Shown: positions 10,510 to 19,602, counted from the first letter of the stretch. The stretch is 31,448 nucleotides of DNA from Hypsibius dujardini (GCA_001579985.1 LRSR01003052.1:1-31448); one strand, 5' to 3'. Notes: a model not told the origin generated them from the letters alone. Made by a program: numbers and translations.

Positions 10510-11491
10510 TTATACTGTATTATACAGTACAGTTTTTGCCGCAGTTTTTTTCACACGATCATTCACCGGCTTCGCACGCTTTTCAAGATTTTTTTTAGCC
10601 GGCTTCTTCTGCTTTTCAAATTCCTTAATCACTGTAGCGGTCTCTTTCCGTTTGTCCTGCTTCTTTTTTGCCACATCGAAGGCCTTTTTGTGACGATCTT
10701 CCAGAACTTCCCGCACGGATTGATCGCTCCACAACTTTCCGGGAGAAGTGTCGAGGCGCCTATCAGCCACTTTTCGTTTTTTTTGGAGGAATAGAACCGT
10801 TGAGACGTCGATGTATAGACTCTGCAATGTCGAATCCGGAGCTCGTTCCGCAAACCTGCTGGGAAATATACTGCATGGTGTACTCAATGTTGGACTTTGG
10901 AAGTCCCAGGCGCTTAAGAGACGCGCCTAGGATTTGGTCTTCCTCAAAAAGAGAATTCGTGGTGGGTTCCTCCTGTGGCGGCACTGCTTTCGCTACAATA
11001 TGAACGGTTTCTTGGATGACTTTGGAGTCGAAAGGGAACAGACCGGTTTTTCGGAAACCGGATTGTAGGAAGTCACGTAGATTGAGCTTTGACCAGAGGA
11101 TATTGAGATGAGCCGGAAATGTGTTCCGTGTCAGCTAAACAGAAAAACGCCAAAAAATTAACGAATCAAATGCATGAAAAGAATCATTTGGGCGGTCATA
11201 CCATATCGCATAGTATTGTACCTGATCGTATCCTTCGGTGTTCAGATGCAGTTGTTCCAAATGACGGCGCCATTTATATTTTACCCCTCCAAATACGCAG
11301 ACATCGAGCGGCTGGAGTTTACCGGTTTGGCCAGCGGGAAAAACCACGATCTTGATTTCGCGATCTGACTGCATGCACACATCGAGGAAGCCAAGGTTGA
11401 AAAGATGGCTGGAATGCCCATCCATGAATATGACATTCTGCAACACAATCAATGCAAAGTTTAGGAAAGCAGGCAGTGATCGGGAAGGAAA

Positions 11492-11523
<32 letters not shown>

Positions 11524-12317
11524 GCAGACACTGCCTTACCTTGCCGATTGGCATAGACGGAATCAATTCCTCTCTCGCAAAGGCGGTTAAAGTATCGTCA
11601 TGCATCCATCCAGACTTGTTTGTTGCGAGTAAGAAGTTCCCATCGGTCCCATCCGCACGCGATGCCGTCATCACAACACCGTCGTAAAGAATAAGGGGCC
11701 GGAGCATGTAGCCGGCTGCATTACCGCAAGCGAGAACGGTCAACTGAGTTCGATCATCTCCATCGTAAAACGACGTTACATTCTTGGTTCCCTTTCGCCC
11801 ATAAACCTTTCCGTACCGACCGCCCCAGAGCAAATCCGCTCTCGTCCAAGTTCCATAAGCTGCTAGGATTTTCCAAATATCCTTCCTCTTTCAAACCGGC
11901 GATGACGGTGATGTACTGCATGCAGAGCTCCTCCGTCCACTGCCTGGATTTCTTACGACTATCTGCCTGGCTGATCCGCTCAGACAAGACTGGATGACGC
12001 TTTAGGAACGCTCGGTGCCATCCATTAGTGAAGGTTTGATGAGGCAGCGCCTTGTCCTCGCATAATCCGTGGACGACTTTTTTGAGATGAAATTTTGACA
12101 ACGGAATTCCTATTTCCGCGCAGCGCAACAATAGATCGCAAATGACAAGCTCCTCCTCTGCCATGAACTTCGTTCGTCGCCCCGGAGGTCCAATATCTCG
12201 CTTCTCCAAATGACGATGAAGAGTAGTGCGGCCAATTTCAAAATTTTCCGCTGCTTGACGAACACTCACTCCTCCGACAATCACTGCTTCAATTGCCTCA
12301 TCTAATGCGCTACTCAT
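10510..12317 (-). CDS. Pogo/Tigger-like DDE transposase, three exons, two homopolymer frameshifts
   Basis: Minus strand; start chosen at MSSALDEAIEAV (12317), with an in-frame upstream ATG at 12353. Exon 1 is 12317-11540, exon 2 11437-11222 and exon 3 11134-10510. Introns of 102 and 87 bp are in phase 0. The N-terminus has two helix-turn-helix regions: SVRQAAENFEIGRTTLHRHL and a CENP-B-like FTNGWHRAFLKRHP. Catalytic acidic residues sit in WNLDESGF, IFMDGHSSH and LQPLDVCVFG. The C-terminus has the usual NLRDFLQSGFRKTGLFPFD, then a Lys-rich tail. The frame breaks twice by one extra base: in a G4 run near 11825, and in an A8 run (T on the + strand, 10777-10784) that falls inside a PPKKRKV-like nuclear-localisation stretch. 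Transposase cuts and pastes the element by its terminal repeats. If the shifts are real it is inactive; if they are homopolymer errors it may be intact. Confidence 0.85.
11438..11539 (-). other. Transposase intron 1 with (CTGT)n microsatellite
   Basis: Donor AAG|GTAAGG and acceptor TTGTGTTGCAG|AAT flank 102 bp. Part of it (about 11493-11524 on the + strand) is CAGA repeats. Splicing joins ...SMPIGK to NVIFMDGH in frame. Reading through instead gives repeat-encoded CLSVCLSV residues. Confidence 0.85.
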
Positions 12318-12744
12318 TTCCCGGTTAGAAAACGTCAAAGTTACAGACAACACAGATGATGTTATGATGAATACATATTAGGCCAAGTTTGGTTTAGTCG
12401 CGTTCCCAAATTTAAAATTAGAATGAAACTGGTGCAGTGAGCTGGTAAACCGCATCTTCACACCTCAGGTGCGAACAACAACCGCAATCAGCTGATCCAT
12501 CTGTTGCACGCAATGCAAGCAGACCGACACACACCTGCAATCTCATTGCCAGTGGCGCCCCCTGTAGTTTTCCGTCACAATTTTTCACAGCAAAATCATG
12601 AAGAAGTATTTCCAAATCGCTTCTGTTAATGAGTAACTCAACATACGCTACTGTTTCTGACTGTATTGCATGGGTATAATTATTCTAGATGTTTTGAAAT
12701 TCTTGAAGTGGGATAACTTCGCGTGGTTTTCATACAGCTTCCCT
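12318..12744. other. Subterminal non-coding part of the Tigger-like element
   Basis: It lies between the transposase start and the right terminal repeat, so it should hold the transposase promoter. A minus-strand open frame at 12418-12615 has no recognisable motif and is probably chance. Confidence 0.5.
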
Positions 12745-12809
12745 TGAAATTAGGTGGCCCGAATCGTTGCTCGTTTTTGCAAGTAGCCCGAATTGCTGCC
12801 CTTGCCTCA
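12745..12809. repeat. Right terminal inverted repeat of the Tigger-like element
   Basis: It is the inverted partner of 10336-10403 with a few substitutions and one-base gaps. It ends GCTGCCCTTGCCTCA directly before the TA duplication. Confidence 0.9.
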
Positions 12810-12811
12810 TA

Positions 12812-13061
12812 CTATCAATCTGAATGAGCGTGATGGGGCATAATGGGAAGAAATAGGTAATTTGCCTATGCGGTCATTTCGGTTTATGAAAAAAATTCTG
12901 GACAAGGAGTTGAATTCACGGAATTCAACAGATACAGTCACCCTTGCTTTTGAGCCTGATTCCAGCGACTAAGATTGAACACATCAGTAGTTACCATAAA
13001 CGTTTCATCACACTTCCCCATTCAGAATTTAACTTCAAATTGATTAATATTAGCCAAACAT
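12812..13061. repeat. 3' flank of LRR copy A, continued beyond the transposon
   Basis: It matches the 3' flanks of copies B (13578-13850), D (23900-24150) and E (28180-28450) through TCTGAATGAGCGT, GGAGTTGAATTCACG and GAGCCTGATTCCAGC. It stops abruptly at AGCCAAACAT and continues as the end of LRR intron 1. This is a recombination junction. Confidence 0.75.
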
Positions 13062-13066
13062 CGTAG

Positions 13067-13518
13067 GTGGATTAAACGCTGATGAAATCGAAGACCTATA
13101 CTACTACACGGAGGATTGGAGCGGGGAGACGGGTAAACCTTTAACCACATCTACCACCAGAGGTCGAATGAGAAAAGTTTTTAGTAAGCTGCTTCATGAA
13201 AATCTCAATGAAAACAAAAGTGTAAACGGTATTTCTGCTCATTGCACTTTAATTCTTCACAGCCCGTTCAACAACACACAATACTTACTGGAAAAACGGT
13301 AAGTGGAAACGGGTAAACGGTCATTGTTTTCAAGAATGGCTGCAACTACGCCCTTATTTGCTTGCGCCAAAACTTAAGACGTATTGTACAGTCTTGGAGG
13401 CGTAAGGCGCGCAAAACACGAGAAAAGATTAATTTTCGTTTCGGTTGATTGTGCCACGCCCAAACTGATTGCCGACAATATGGACGAACCGTTTTAATCC
13501 CTGATCGGAATGTAGAAT
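13067..13518 (+). pseudogene. LRR-family copy B: lacks exon 1, internal deletion of exon 4
   Basis: Exon 2 (13067-13183, 117 nt) reads GLNADEIEDLYYYTEDW and ends GRMRKVF. The microexon (13263-13298, 36 nt) reads TRSTTHNTYWKN with a good GTAAGT donor. Exon 1 and the upstream block are missing; copy A's 3' flank is fused in front. Exon 4 survives only from about 13332 (WLQLRPYL region). It carries a premature TAA where intact copies have PFSSLMEM, plus frame changes. It cannot make the normal LRR protein. Its preserved microexon donor could splice onward, see the LysM exon at 14355. Confidence 0.75.
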
Positions 13519-13539
13519 ATCATGTGATTTCGGTTCGGA

Positions 13540-13990
13540 TGCCGGACAGTCAAACCGCCACAGTTTTCCTTTACGTGTAATATCAGTCTGAATGAGCGTC
13601 ATGGGGCTTAATGAAAAGGAACGGGTATTTTGCCTATGTGTTCATTCCGGTTTATAAAAACTTTTCTGGACACGGAGTTGAATTCACGAAATTCAATCAA
13701 TTTCAGTCGTCCCTGTTATCAAGCCTGATTCCAGCGACTAAGACTGCGCACGTCAGTGGGGCTTTGCTGCAAATTAACGTACACTTTTCATTACACTTCC
13801 CCATCCAGAATTCAACTTCGAATTATTTTTATTATTAATAATAGCCAAACATTGTTTCAGAAAAGAATGGAACTCGAGGAGCGTCTTTGCAATGGAACTG
13901 GCACGCGAGTGTACTTCTCTAGAATCGGCCGTTTCTTTTGTCTCTTGAGTCTCGCAAAAGTTGAGGCTAATTATTGCCAATTAATTTCAA
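13540..13990. repeat. 3' flank block of LRR copy B
   Basis: It is homologous to the flanks of copies D and E, ending in the CTCTTGAGTCTCGCAAAAGTT / GCCAATTAATTTCAAA region shared with 24215-24275 and 28535-28590. Open frames here are not conserved between copies. After 13990 nothing is recognised until the LysM exon. Confidence 0.65.
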
Positions 13991-14354
13991 ATTGAATTTG
14001 GAGATGATTTCAAGACATTTCAAAACGATCTATATTATTTTTTTCTCAAAGGCATATTTGTGTAACGAATATAAAACATTATTTCGCTGGTTGAGCCTTG
14101 AAATCTTTCTAATCAACTTTTGGGGAAGAGACGTTCAGTTGCAGTGTACGCCACCGATTGATTGCTTGATTGGTCATGTTTTTGCCGATCATCAGTTCAC
14201 GATTATTGCTTACTTCATTTGTTAAGTAGGTCACTACTCATCCCTCTAGGTGTCTGCATGAGCAGAAAATCGGCAACCTCCAGTATTATTTTTAAAAAAT
14301 GAAGTAACATTACTTATTTAGGAATTCTCATATTTTCTTTTTTTCCATTCGTAG

Positions 14355-14743
14355 ATGCAACATCAACTGAACCTGCTGTGTTAGAACCAGGGAACGAGAA
14401 GTGGCATGTGGTTCGGAGCGGCGACACGGCGTATAACATTGCTCTGACAAATGGAATAACCTTGGCGCAGTTAAGGGCGTTGAATCCCGGACGTGGAACG
14501 ATGGAGATGATCTATCCGGGGGAGCGGATTGCGCTGCCTAGTGGTGGCGCTTTTCCGGTGTCCAGTGCGTCAATTGGGTCGGGTAGTGCGGAGAATGGAA
14601 AGTGGCATACCGTGCAGAGCGGCGACACGGCGTATAATGTTGCCCTGACGAATGGAATGACATTGGATCAACTCCGAAAGTTGAACCCCGGGAGGGGAAC
14701 TATGGAGATGATTAATCCGGGTGATCGCATCGCACTCGGTTGA
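14355..14743 (+). CDS. Exon encoding a secreted-type protein with two LysM domains; 5' exon(s) unresolved
   Basis: The acceptor TCCATTCGTAG opens a 389-nt phase-1 exon ending at TGA 14743. It begins (D)ATSTEPAVLEPGNE. Two LysM domains follow: KWHVVRSGDTAYNIAL..LNPGRGTMEMIYPGERIAL, and, after a short Ser/Gly linker, KWHTVQSGDTAYNVAL..LNPGRGTMEMINPGDRIAL. The pair is so similar that an internal duplication is likely. LysM binds N-acetylglucosamine polymers (chitin, peptidoglycan). No signal-peptide exon with a phase-1 donor was found in the 1 kb upstream. The nearest usable phase-1 donor is the copy B microexon at 13299. An ATTAAA lies near 14976. The domain call is sure; the gene structure is not. 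Confidence 0.8.
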
Positions 14744-15350
14744 CGCGAAGAACGGACCGCAGATATCGCTCGTTTTTTATTTCACTGTTTTGTAAGCGAT
14801 CCTGCTTTTTTTTTTACGTTTTATCAAACGACGACTTAAGAGATCGAACGTTTTTACAGTTGGTACTTTTAACCATTCCGCTCTGTTTGTACGTCTTCTA
14901 TGTACTATCTACAGAAGCGTTATCCAGCCAAGTTGAACCGTGTTTTTGATTGACATTTTGAATGACTTCTCGCCATTAAAAAATTACAATAGGTGTTCTA
15001 TCTGAAGACTTTGGTTCTCCTCCTGCACCATAAGAACTCGTTTCGACTAAGATTGGAGAGTCCAAACACACAAACCAACGTCAATCTTTGACCGCTCCTG
15101 ACGCATTGCACGAATCAGACCGGCCAAAATTTTAGCCTTACGCTACTACAAACGACGTTTAAAAATATCATTGATGAAATAATGGTCAGTCCTAAGGAGG
15201 AATATATTGGTACTTCTTGTAACTTGTACTTCTTGTCTTCTTACAGATCAGATAAATGCGACCGCGAATTCCCGAAATTCCTTAACTGAATTCCCCTGAC
15301 AGCTCCGACGGATCACTTGTTCAAACCCGTTCATCAAAACTTTTTTGATT
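14744..15350. other. 3' UTR of the LysM gene and intergenic DNA
   Basis: Apart from a possible polyadenylation signal ATTAAA near 14976, nothing is recognised. Open frames are short and not conserved with any other unit. Confidence 0.4.
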
Positions 15351-15374
15351 CATTTTGTTGATCAAAATTTGCTT

Positions 15375-16263
15375 TGTGACACGACTCAAAAATGGGAAGT
15401 CAGTCGCAACACGACACACTTTACGCATATCGTCGTTTAAATAATTAGCAGCGTAGCTTGGTCTCTGTTACAGAAATTTCTCAACCAGGAGGTGTTTCCA
15501 TGTTTAGGTTCTTCCGAGTTTGAGCATCCTAAACTCTTTAGATGTGAGTGTTTCACAGCGCATCATTCTGCATTTTGCGAGCAGGTGCGTGTTCTGTCCC
15601 AATTACCATGTCTCAATCTCGTGGTGCTCAGAAGTAAATGGGTGTGGCCATAATATGGCAGTTCTGGACATTGTAAGGTTCTTTAACATAAGCCGTTCGG
15701 TTTTGTCTACTTGGTTCGTTGTGAAACTTTCATTTACGTACACGAGTTATTAGAGAAGGCTGAAGGAATGTAAAGCCTTTACTGAAAGCCGTAAAGAAAC
15801 GCCCTTTTTATTGATTACTTTCCAAGTTTTCTTCCTCCTTCTTTGTTGGGTCGGCACTAAAAGCCATATAAATATGGCAGAGAACGCGGAATGAAGCATC
15901 ATATATGTTCACTCCGTCTTGATCAATAATACTCCAAACACTCTAGGATTGTTCCCTCTCGTTTTGCCTTGCGTGTCCATGACCTTGGGTCGAACACACC
16001 CCACCATGTGGGAAGTCCTACAACATGATTGGCGAACAAAGGTCAATTAAAATAAATCTGATTTAATATCACCGAAACCATCTCAAGCTGAATTCTACTT
16101 TCCGCTCACGTCGAATGTCCCCACTGTATCTGCTTTTAAAGCAGAAAAGCACACACCCTGTTTGCGGCTCCAAATAGCCAAAGAATTGGGGCTGTCACTA
16201 TCTGTTGCGGCAATTTCACACAACAATTTTGTCATTCGTCCTTGAAACATCTCCGGAGTGGGT
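15375..16263 (+). promoter_or_regulatory. Upstream block of LRR unit C, interrupted by a solo LTR
   Basis: It matches 26125-26640 through CACGACACACTTTACGCATATCGTC, AAATAATTAGCAG, CATGTCTCAATCTCGTGGTGCTC and CATAATATGGCAGTTCT. After the 351-bp LTR insertion it resumes with GATTGGCGAACAAAGGTCAA and runs to the exon 1 start. Confidence 0.6.
15672..16022. mobile_element. Solo LTR (351 bp) with ACAT target duplication
   Basis: It starts TGTAAGG and ends TCCTACA, the TG...CA signature of LTRs, with short inverted ends. ACAT flanks both sides (15668-15671, 16023-16026). It cleanly interrupts a block that is continuous in units A, D and E. A TATA-like CCATATAAATATGG sits near 15865, as expected for an LTR promoter. 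There is no internal retroelement sequence, so it is a solo LTR left by recombination. The family is unknown. Confidence 0.8.
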
Positions 16264-16668
16264 ATGCATTTTGCGATGGAAAAAATCCACACCTTGTTTA
16301 TTAGTATCCTCGTCTGTGCGTTAGTCGGTAAGCTCACGTGACATTACCCACATCTGAATTGTTAGGGTTTTGCTGTTGGTATTATGACATTATGTAATTC
16401 CAATTTTCCACATTTAGCATTTTAATTTATACACCATTGTAGGTGGATTGGACGCTGATGAAATCGAAGACCTATACTACTACACGGAAAATTGGAGCTG
16501 GAAGACGGGCAAACCGATAACCACATTATCCACCAGAGGTCGAATGAGATCAGTTGTCAGTAAGCCGAGAATCTCAATGGAAACCGAAGTCAAAAACGGA
16601 ATTTTTGCTCAATGTACTTTAATTCTTCACAGCTCGTCCAACAACACACAATTCTCGTTGGGAATACG
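16264..16668 (+). pseudogene. LRR-family copy C: exons 1-3 only
   Basis: Exon 1 (16264-16327) encodes MHFAMEKIHTLFISILVCAL, a signal peptide. Exon 2 (16443-16559) reads GLDADEIEDLYYYTENW and ends GRMRSVV. The microexon (16633-16668) reads TRPTTHNSRWEY with donor GTGAGT. The lengths 64, 117 and 36 nt equal those of copy D, and all are open. The following intron matches copy D's third intron up to about 17010 (GGACCATTCTTGAACGGGGTCG, GTGGCGCCGCCCC), but no LRR exon follows. It could be a truncated pseudogene, or a 5' part spliced to another phase-1 exon downstream. Confidence 0.7.
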
Positions 16669-17280
16669 GTGAGTGAAAACGGATAAGCGTTCATGGTTTC
16701 TAATGAAACTTTCGAGTGAAGATGGTTGAAAGAAGGTCATTAACTGACTGCTCTGTAAGAAAGGACCATTCTTGAACGGGGTCGTCAAATTTTTTTCTCG
16801 TAGTTTATTATTTAATTATTCGATAATGATTAGTGGCGCCGCCCCTGGCGGAAACTTATTTGTTGGTTTGAGTAAAGCCAAACTATTTGAAATATTAAAG
16901 TGGTTATTTTTAAAAATTCTATTTAAATTGCCTCTCGCGTTTATTGTTAAAATTAGAAAATAAAATGAGTTTTAGCTGTTCTACGAACTTGGAAATTCTG
17001 CATACAACAAACTGATAAACGTCTGCAGAGATGTGATTTCTTTCTGCAGTACACAAACGTTGCATCGGAAACTTCAGAGAGCCGGTTTGAAAATTGCCGC
17101 ATAAACATTAACAATTCTTTGACGCCGGCACAAATCACAATATTACAAATGAGAAACTGTAATTGACAGTACTAATCAAGGGCAGAAAAGTTTGCCTTAT
17201 CAATCAATCAATGTGTGGAACATTCTACAGACAATGCACTAGGTAATAAATGCATACCTTCCTCAGTTGATTTAAAAAAA

Positions 17281-18370
17281 ATGATCTTAGCAAAATTCGT
17301 CGTATTGATAACGCTGAGGATGTTCGTGAGCCATCGAGAGATGTCCGCCAGATTGTCCGGAAATAATGGTGAAAATAACCCTCGCCATGATATACAGCGC
17401 TCATCTGAAAAACGGCTTGTTTTTTATATTCACATATGTCGTTTAAGCTTTATTGTTTCAGAAACGACAAATCCAACCGCTAAAAGCGTGAAACCGATCG
17501 AGCCTAAACAAAAGAGTTAGTCCGCGTGTTTACTATTTACCAGAAATATCCGGTCAATGTGGGCATCAAATATGCAGGTTCCAATCAACCGTCGGATTAC
17601 TACTGCGACGTCCGTGCCGATTCCTGGACCAAACTTATCAGCTGCTGTCCGGTCGGCTACACCGTGAGCTGGAACAATATCGGCTCAAACATCTGTGTGC
17701 ATGGCGAAGACCGGACGGAGAGCGATCAGCCGCCCGCCAACGTCAGGCAGAAATTAGGTAAGATGAAACACTTTGCCGGATATCGCTTATTCGGATGTTA
17801 AATCTAAACCAGACCAAAAAATAAACTAAAACTAAACGAACATTTTTAGTAACTAATTTCCTGGCTTCAGTTTTTTTTAGTTGACTAAAAAAGAAATCTA
17901 AAAGTTTTAATTATTGAACTTTAAATGGGAGAAACTATAAGATACTAATTAGTTAACTAATTTCGACTACAAATAGACTAAAAGTTTTAGTTACGAAAAG
18001 AAACGAAACAACATTTTTAATAATTTATTTTTAGTTAGCTGACAAAAGTAATTATTTTACCAATTTTAGTTTTGCCTCCATTAATCGTAACTAATTAAAT
18101 AATTATTTAATATTTATTATTTGTTTAATAATTATTATTTGCCAATTTTTCTCTGACAACAGATGTACGGGTATAAAGTTTTACACCATACAGGGTCTGC
18201 GTGTTGATAATAAATTTTCTGTAGACGAGGTCATCGTCGCGATCAGGAGCTCGACCCAGCTGTGGACTATGGCGCAGTGCTTTTACTCCGCACCGAGTGC
18301 GTTTTACTGTGACTTCTCAACGCCGTCCAGTGGTATTGATGCATTGAAAGCGCGGTTCGCCAAATCCTAA
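17281..18370 (+). CDS. Small secreted six-cysteine protein
   Basis: Exon 1 (17281-17368) starts MILAKFVVLITLRMFV, signal-peptide-like, and ends in phase 1. Exon 2 runs from 17515 or 17521 to 17757 and exon 3 from 18225 to 18370 (TAA), both in matching phase, giving about 156-158 residues. Cysteines sit in SDYYCDV, LISCCPVGY, SNICVHG, MAQCFY and AFYCDF. The strong acceptor TTGTTTCAG at 17461 would instead lead to a stop after 20 codons. I therefore use a weaker acceptor that keeps the frame; either this is an alternative short isoform or the exon 1 link is wrong. I do not recognise the family. Spacing of six cysteines in a secreted protein suggests disulfide bonds. Exons 2-3 are more certain than exon 1. 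Confidence 0.6.
17758..18224 (+). repeat. Intron with degenerate AACTAAAA / TTAGTTAACTAA repeats
   Basis: The 467-bp intron of the cysteine-rich gene is dominated from about 17800 to 18130 by AACTAA, TTTTAGTT and TTAGTTAACTAA words in both orientations. This gives many self-complementary segments. Confidence 0.7.
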
Positions 18371-18570
18371 TGCATTCTGCGGAAGGATTCTTGTTTTGAT
18401 GTGTCCCATTTTTCTAGCATGAGGTTCATTGTTATAATTATACAGAGTGAACAATTTGTTTCAATGACCGCGGAACGAGATACCTGTATCAAACATAGGT
18501 AGTGAATTGTATTTGTTTTATAGTGAACATTTTTTAGTTATTTCTTTTCGATGACCGACCGTGGCACGTG
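18371..18570. other. 3' flank of the cysteine-rich gene
   Basis: Nothing is recognised apart from AT-rich sequence. Confidence 0.3.
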
Positions 18571-19170
18571 TTAAAAAACGCGTTTCCTAGCGATCTTGAG
18601 TTTGAAATATGTGGCAACATATTTGAGAGGCTGGCCGTGCGCGATCCAGTCCAATATTTGGTCCGATTGCTCTGAACTGAATTTTGGCTTTCCGCTGAAT
18701 GTTCTCAGCACTTCCGTCTGCCAGATCGAGACTGCCCCTGTCGGCCGGCCGAGCCACGGCACGCTCAGCGGACTGCGCGAAGGGAGTTTTGGACGGACCG
18801 ACGGACGGAATGACTGGCGAAGGTAAACGGGTAGGTGGCTGATGGGCAGCTGCCCGAACGGTGACCAGCACCCAAAAGGCTTTAGATAGTGGCCGACCGT
18901 TGCACCTGCATGCGGCCATGGTCGGCTGTCCAAACGGTAGAAGGCCCAGAAAGCTAGTGCACTACTTCAGTCTTTCGAGCCAATTGCCACCCACTCGGGC
19001 GTCTCATCTTTTCGTTATTCCCCATCTAACCATCACACTCCAACCAATCTCCGCTAAAACGTCGGCCATTATACCAGACCTTCCGCGGCTCGGATTGCCG
19101 GCCGCATTCAGTACATCAATCCGTCCGTGCATCTGCTTGTCTGTTCGTCCGTTGTTCACTGGAGAGATAT
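18571..19170 (-). pseudogene. GC-richer stretch, possible helix-turn-helix transposase start, minus strand
   Basis: A minus-strand frame ends at 18571 with FSSEQSDQILDWIAHGQPL and KYVATYFKLKIA, which resembles a transposase-type N-terminal helix-turn-helix. The rest of that frame (Pro/Arg-rich) looks non-coding. The stretch is GC-richer than its surroundings and contains GGAC/GTCC-type short repeats at about 18790-18810 and 19120-19150. Overlapping open frames on both strands are mostly a composition effect. It may be a remnant of another DNA transposon. Confidence 0.3.
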
Positions 19171-19602
19171 AGTCCTAATATTATTAATCGGCTAAAAAAA
19201 ACTTGAGTAGTAAGCAGATTTTGGGCCGAAAACCAACCGCCTCCCCCTTTGAAATAGTCATGCGTCCAGATAGATTCTTTTTACTGGAAAAAATAAAACT
19301 ATAATACTACTGTAACTTTCACACTAAACTGCAGTAGTACATCGTTCTGTGGAGAAACTTATGAACTATGCAGATGTACTGTACGCTCCCAATTTCAAGG
19401 GTCGATTATGAACCACCCCCGCTGATTCACGTCAAGCTTGAGCGGATCGTTCAATTCCGTTCACTTGTCCGTGATTGGCCCGTTGGTTTTTGCCTGATAG
19501 ACTATGCTACCTTTCTTGATTGAAATGATGATTGAACGGCATTTGCGAATAAAAATATTATCTCTTTTCAACTAAGGTCGATTGATTGTTTCGTTTAAAA
19601 AA
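19171..19602. other. Intergenic, no gene recognised
   Basis: AT-rich with scattered TTGATTGA words near 19560-19590. No conserved block or frame was seen. Confidence 0.3.

Larger units (their letters stand above)
10336..12809 (-). mobile_element. Complete pogo/Tigger-like DNA transposon with inverted ends and TA duplication
   Basis: The element is 2474 bp and flanked by TA at 10334-10335 and 12810-12811, the target duplication of the Tc1/mariner-pogo superfamily. Its ends are long inverted repeats of about 65 bp. The left end starts TGAGGTAAGGGCAGCAATTC. The right end, reversed, starts TGAGGCAAGGGCAGCAATTC, and both continue through ACTTGCAAAA and a second AATTCGG(T/G)CCAC box. Removing it rejoins the copy A 3' flank as seen in copies B and E (GTGT(A/T)...TATCAGTCTGAATGA). 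Its minus strand carries one transposase gene. Confidence 0.92.

Noticed and set aside
11319-11531. Cys/Ser/Val-rich frame (CLSVCLSV) and the similar one at 8425-8697
   Set aside because: Both are translations of the CAGA/CTGT microsatellite inside introns.
13974-14225. Possible signal-peptide exon for the LysM gene (MISRHFKTIYIIFF; also MFLPIISSRLLLTSF at about 14178)
   Set aside because: Neither has a GT donor in phase 1 at a sensible position, which the LysM acceptor requires.
18596-19172. Several overlapping open frames on both strands
   Set aside because: The GC-richer composition lowers stop frequency on all frames; only a short helix-turn-helix-like end on the minus strand is suggestive.
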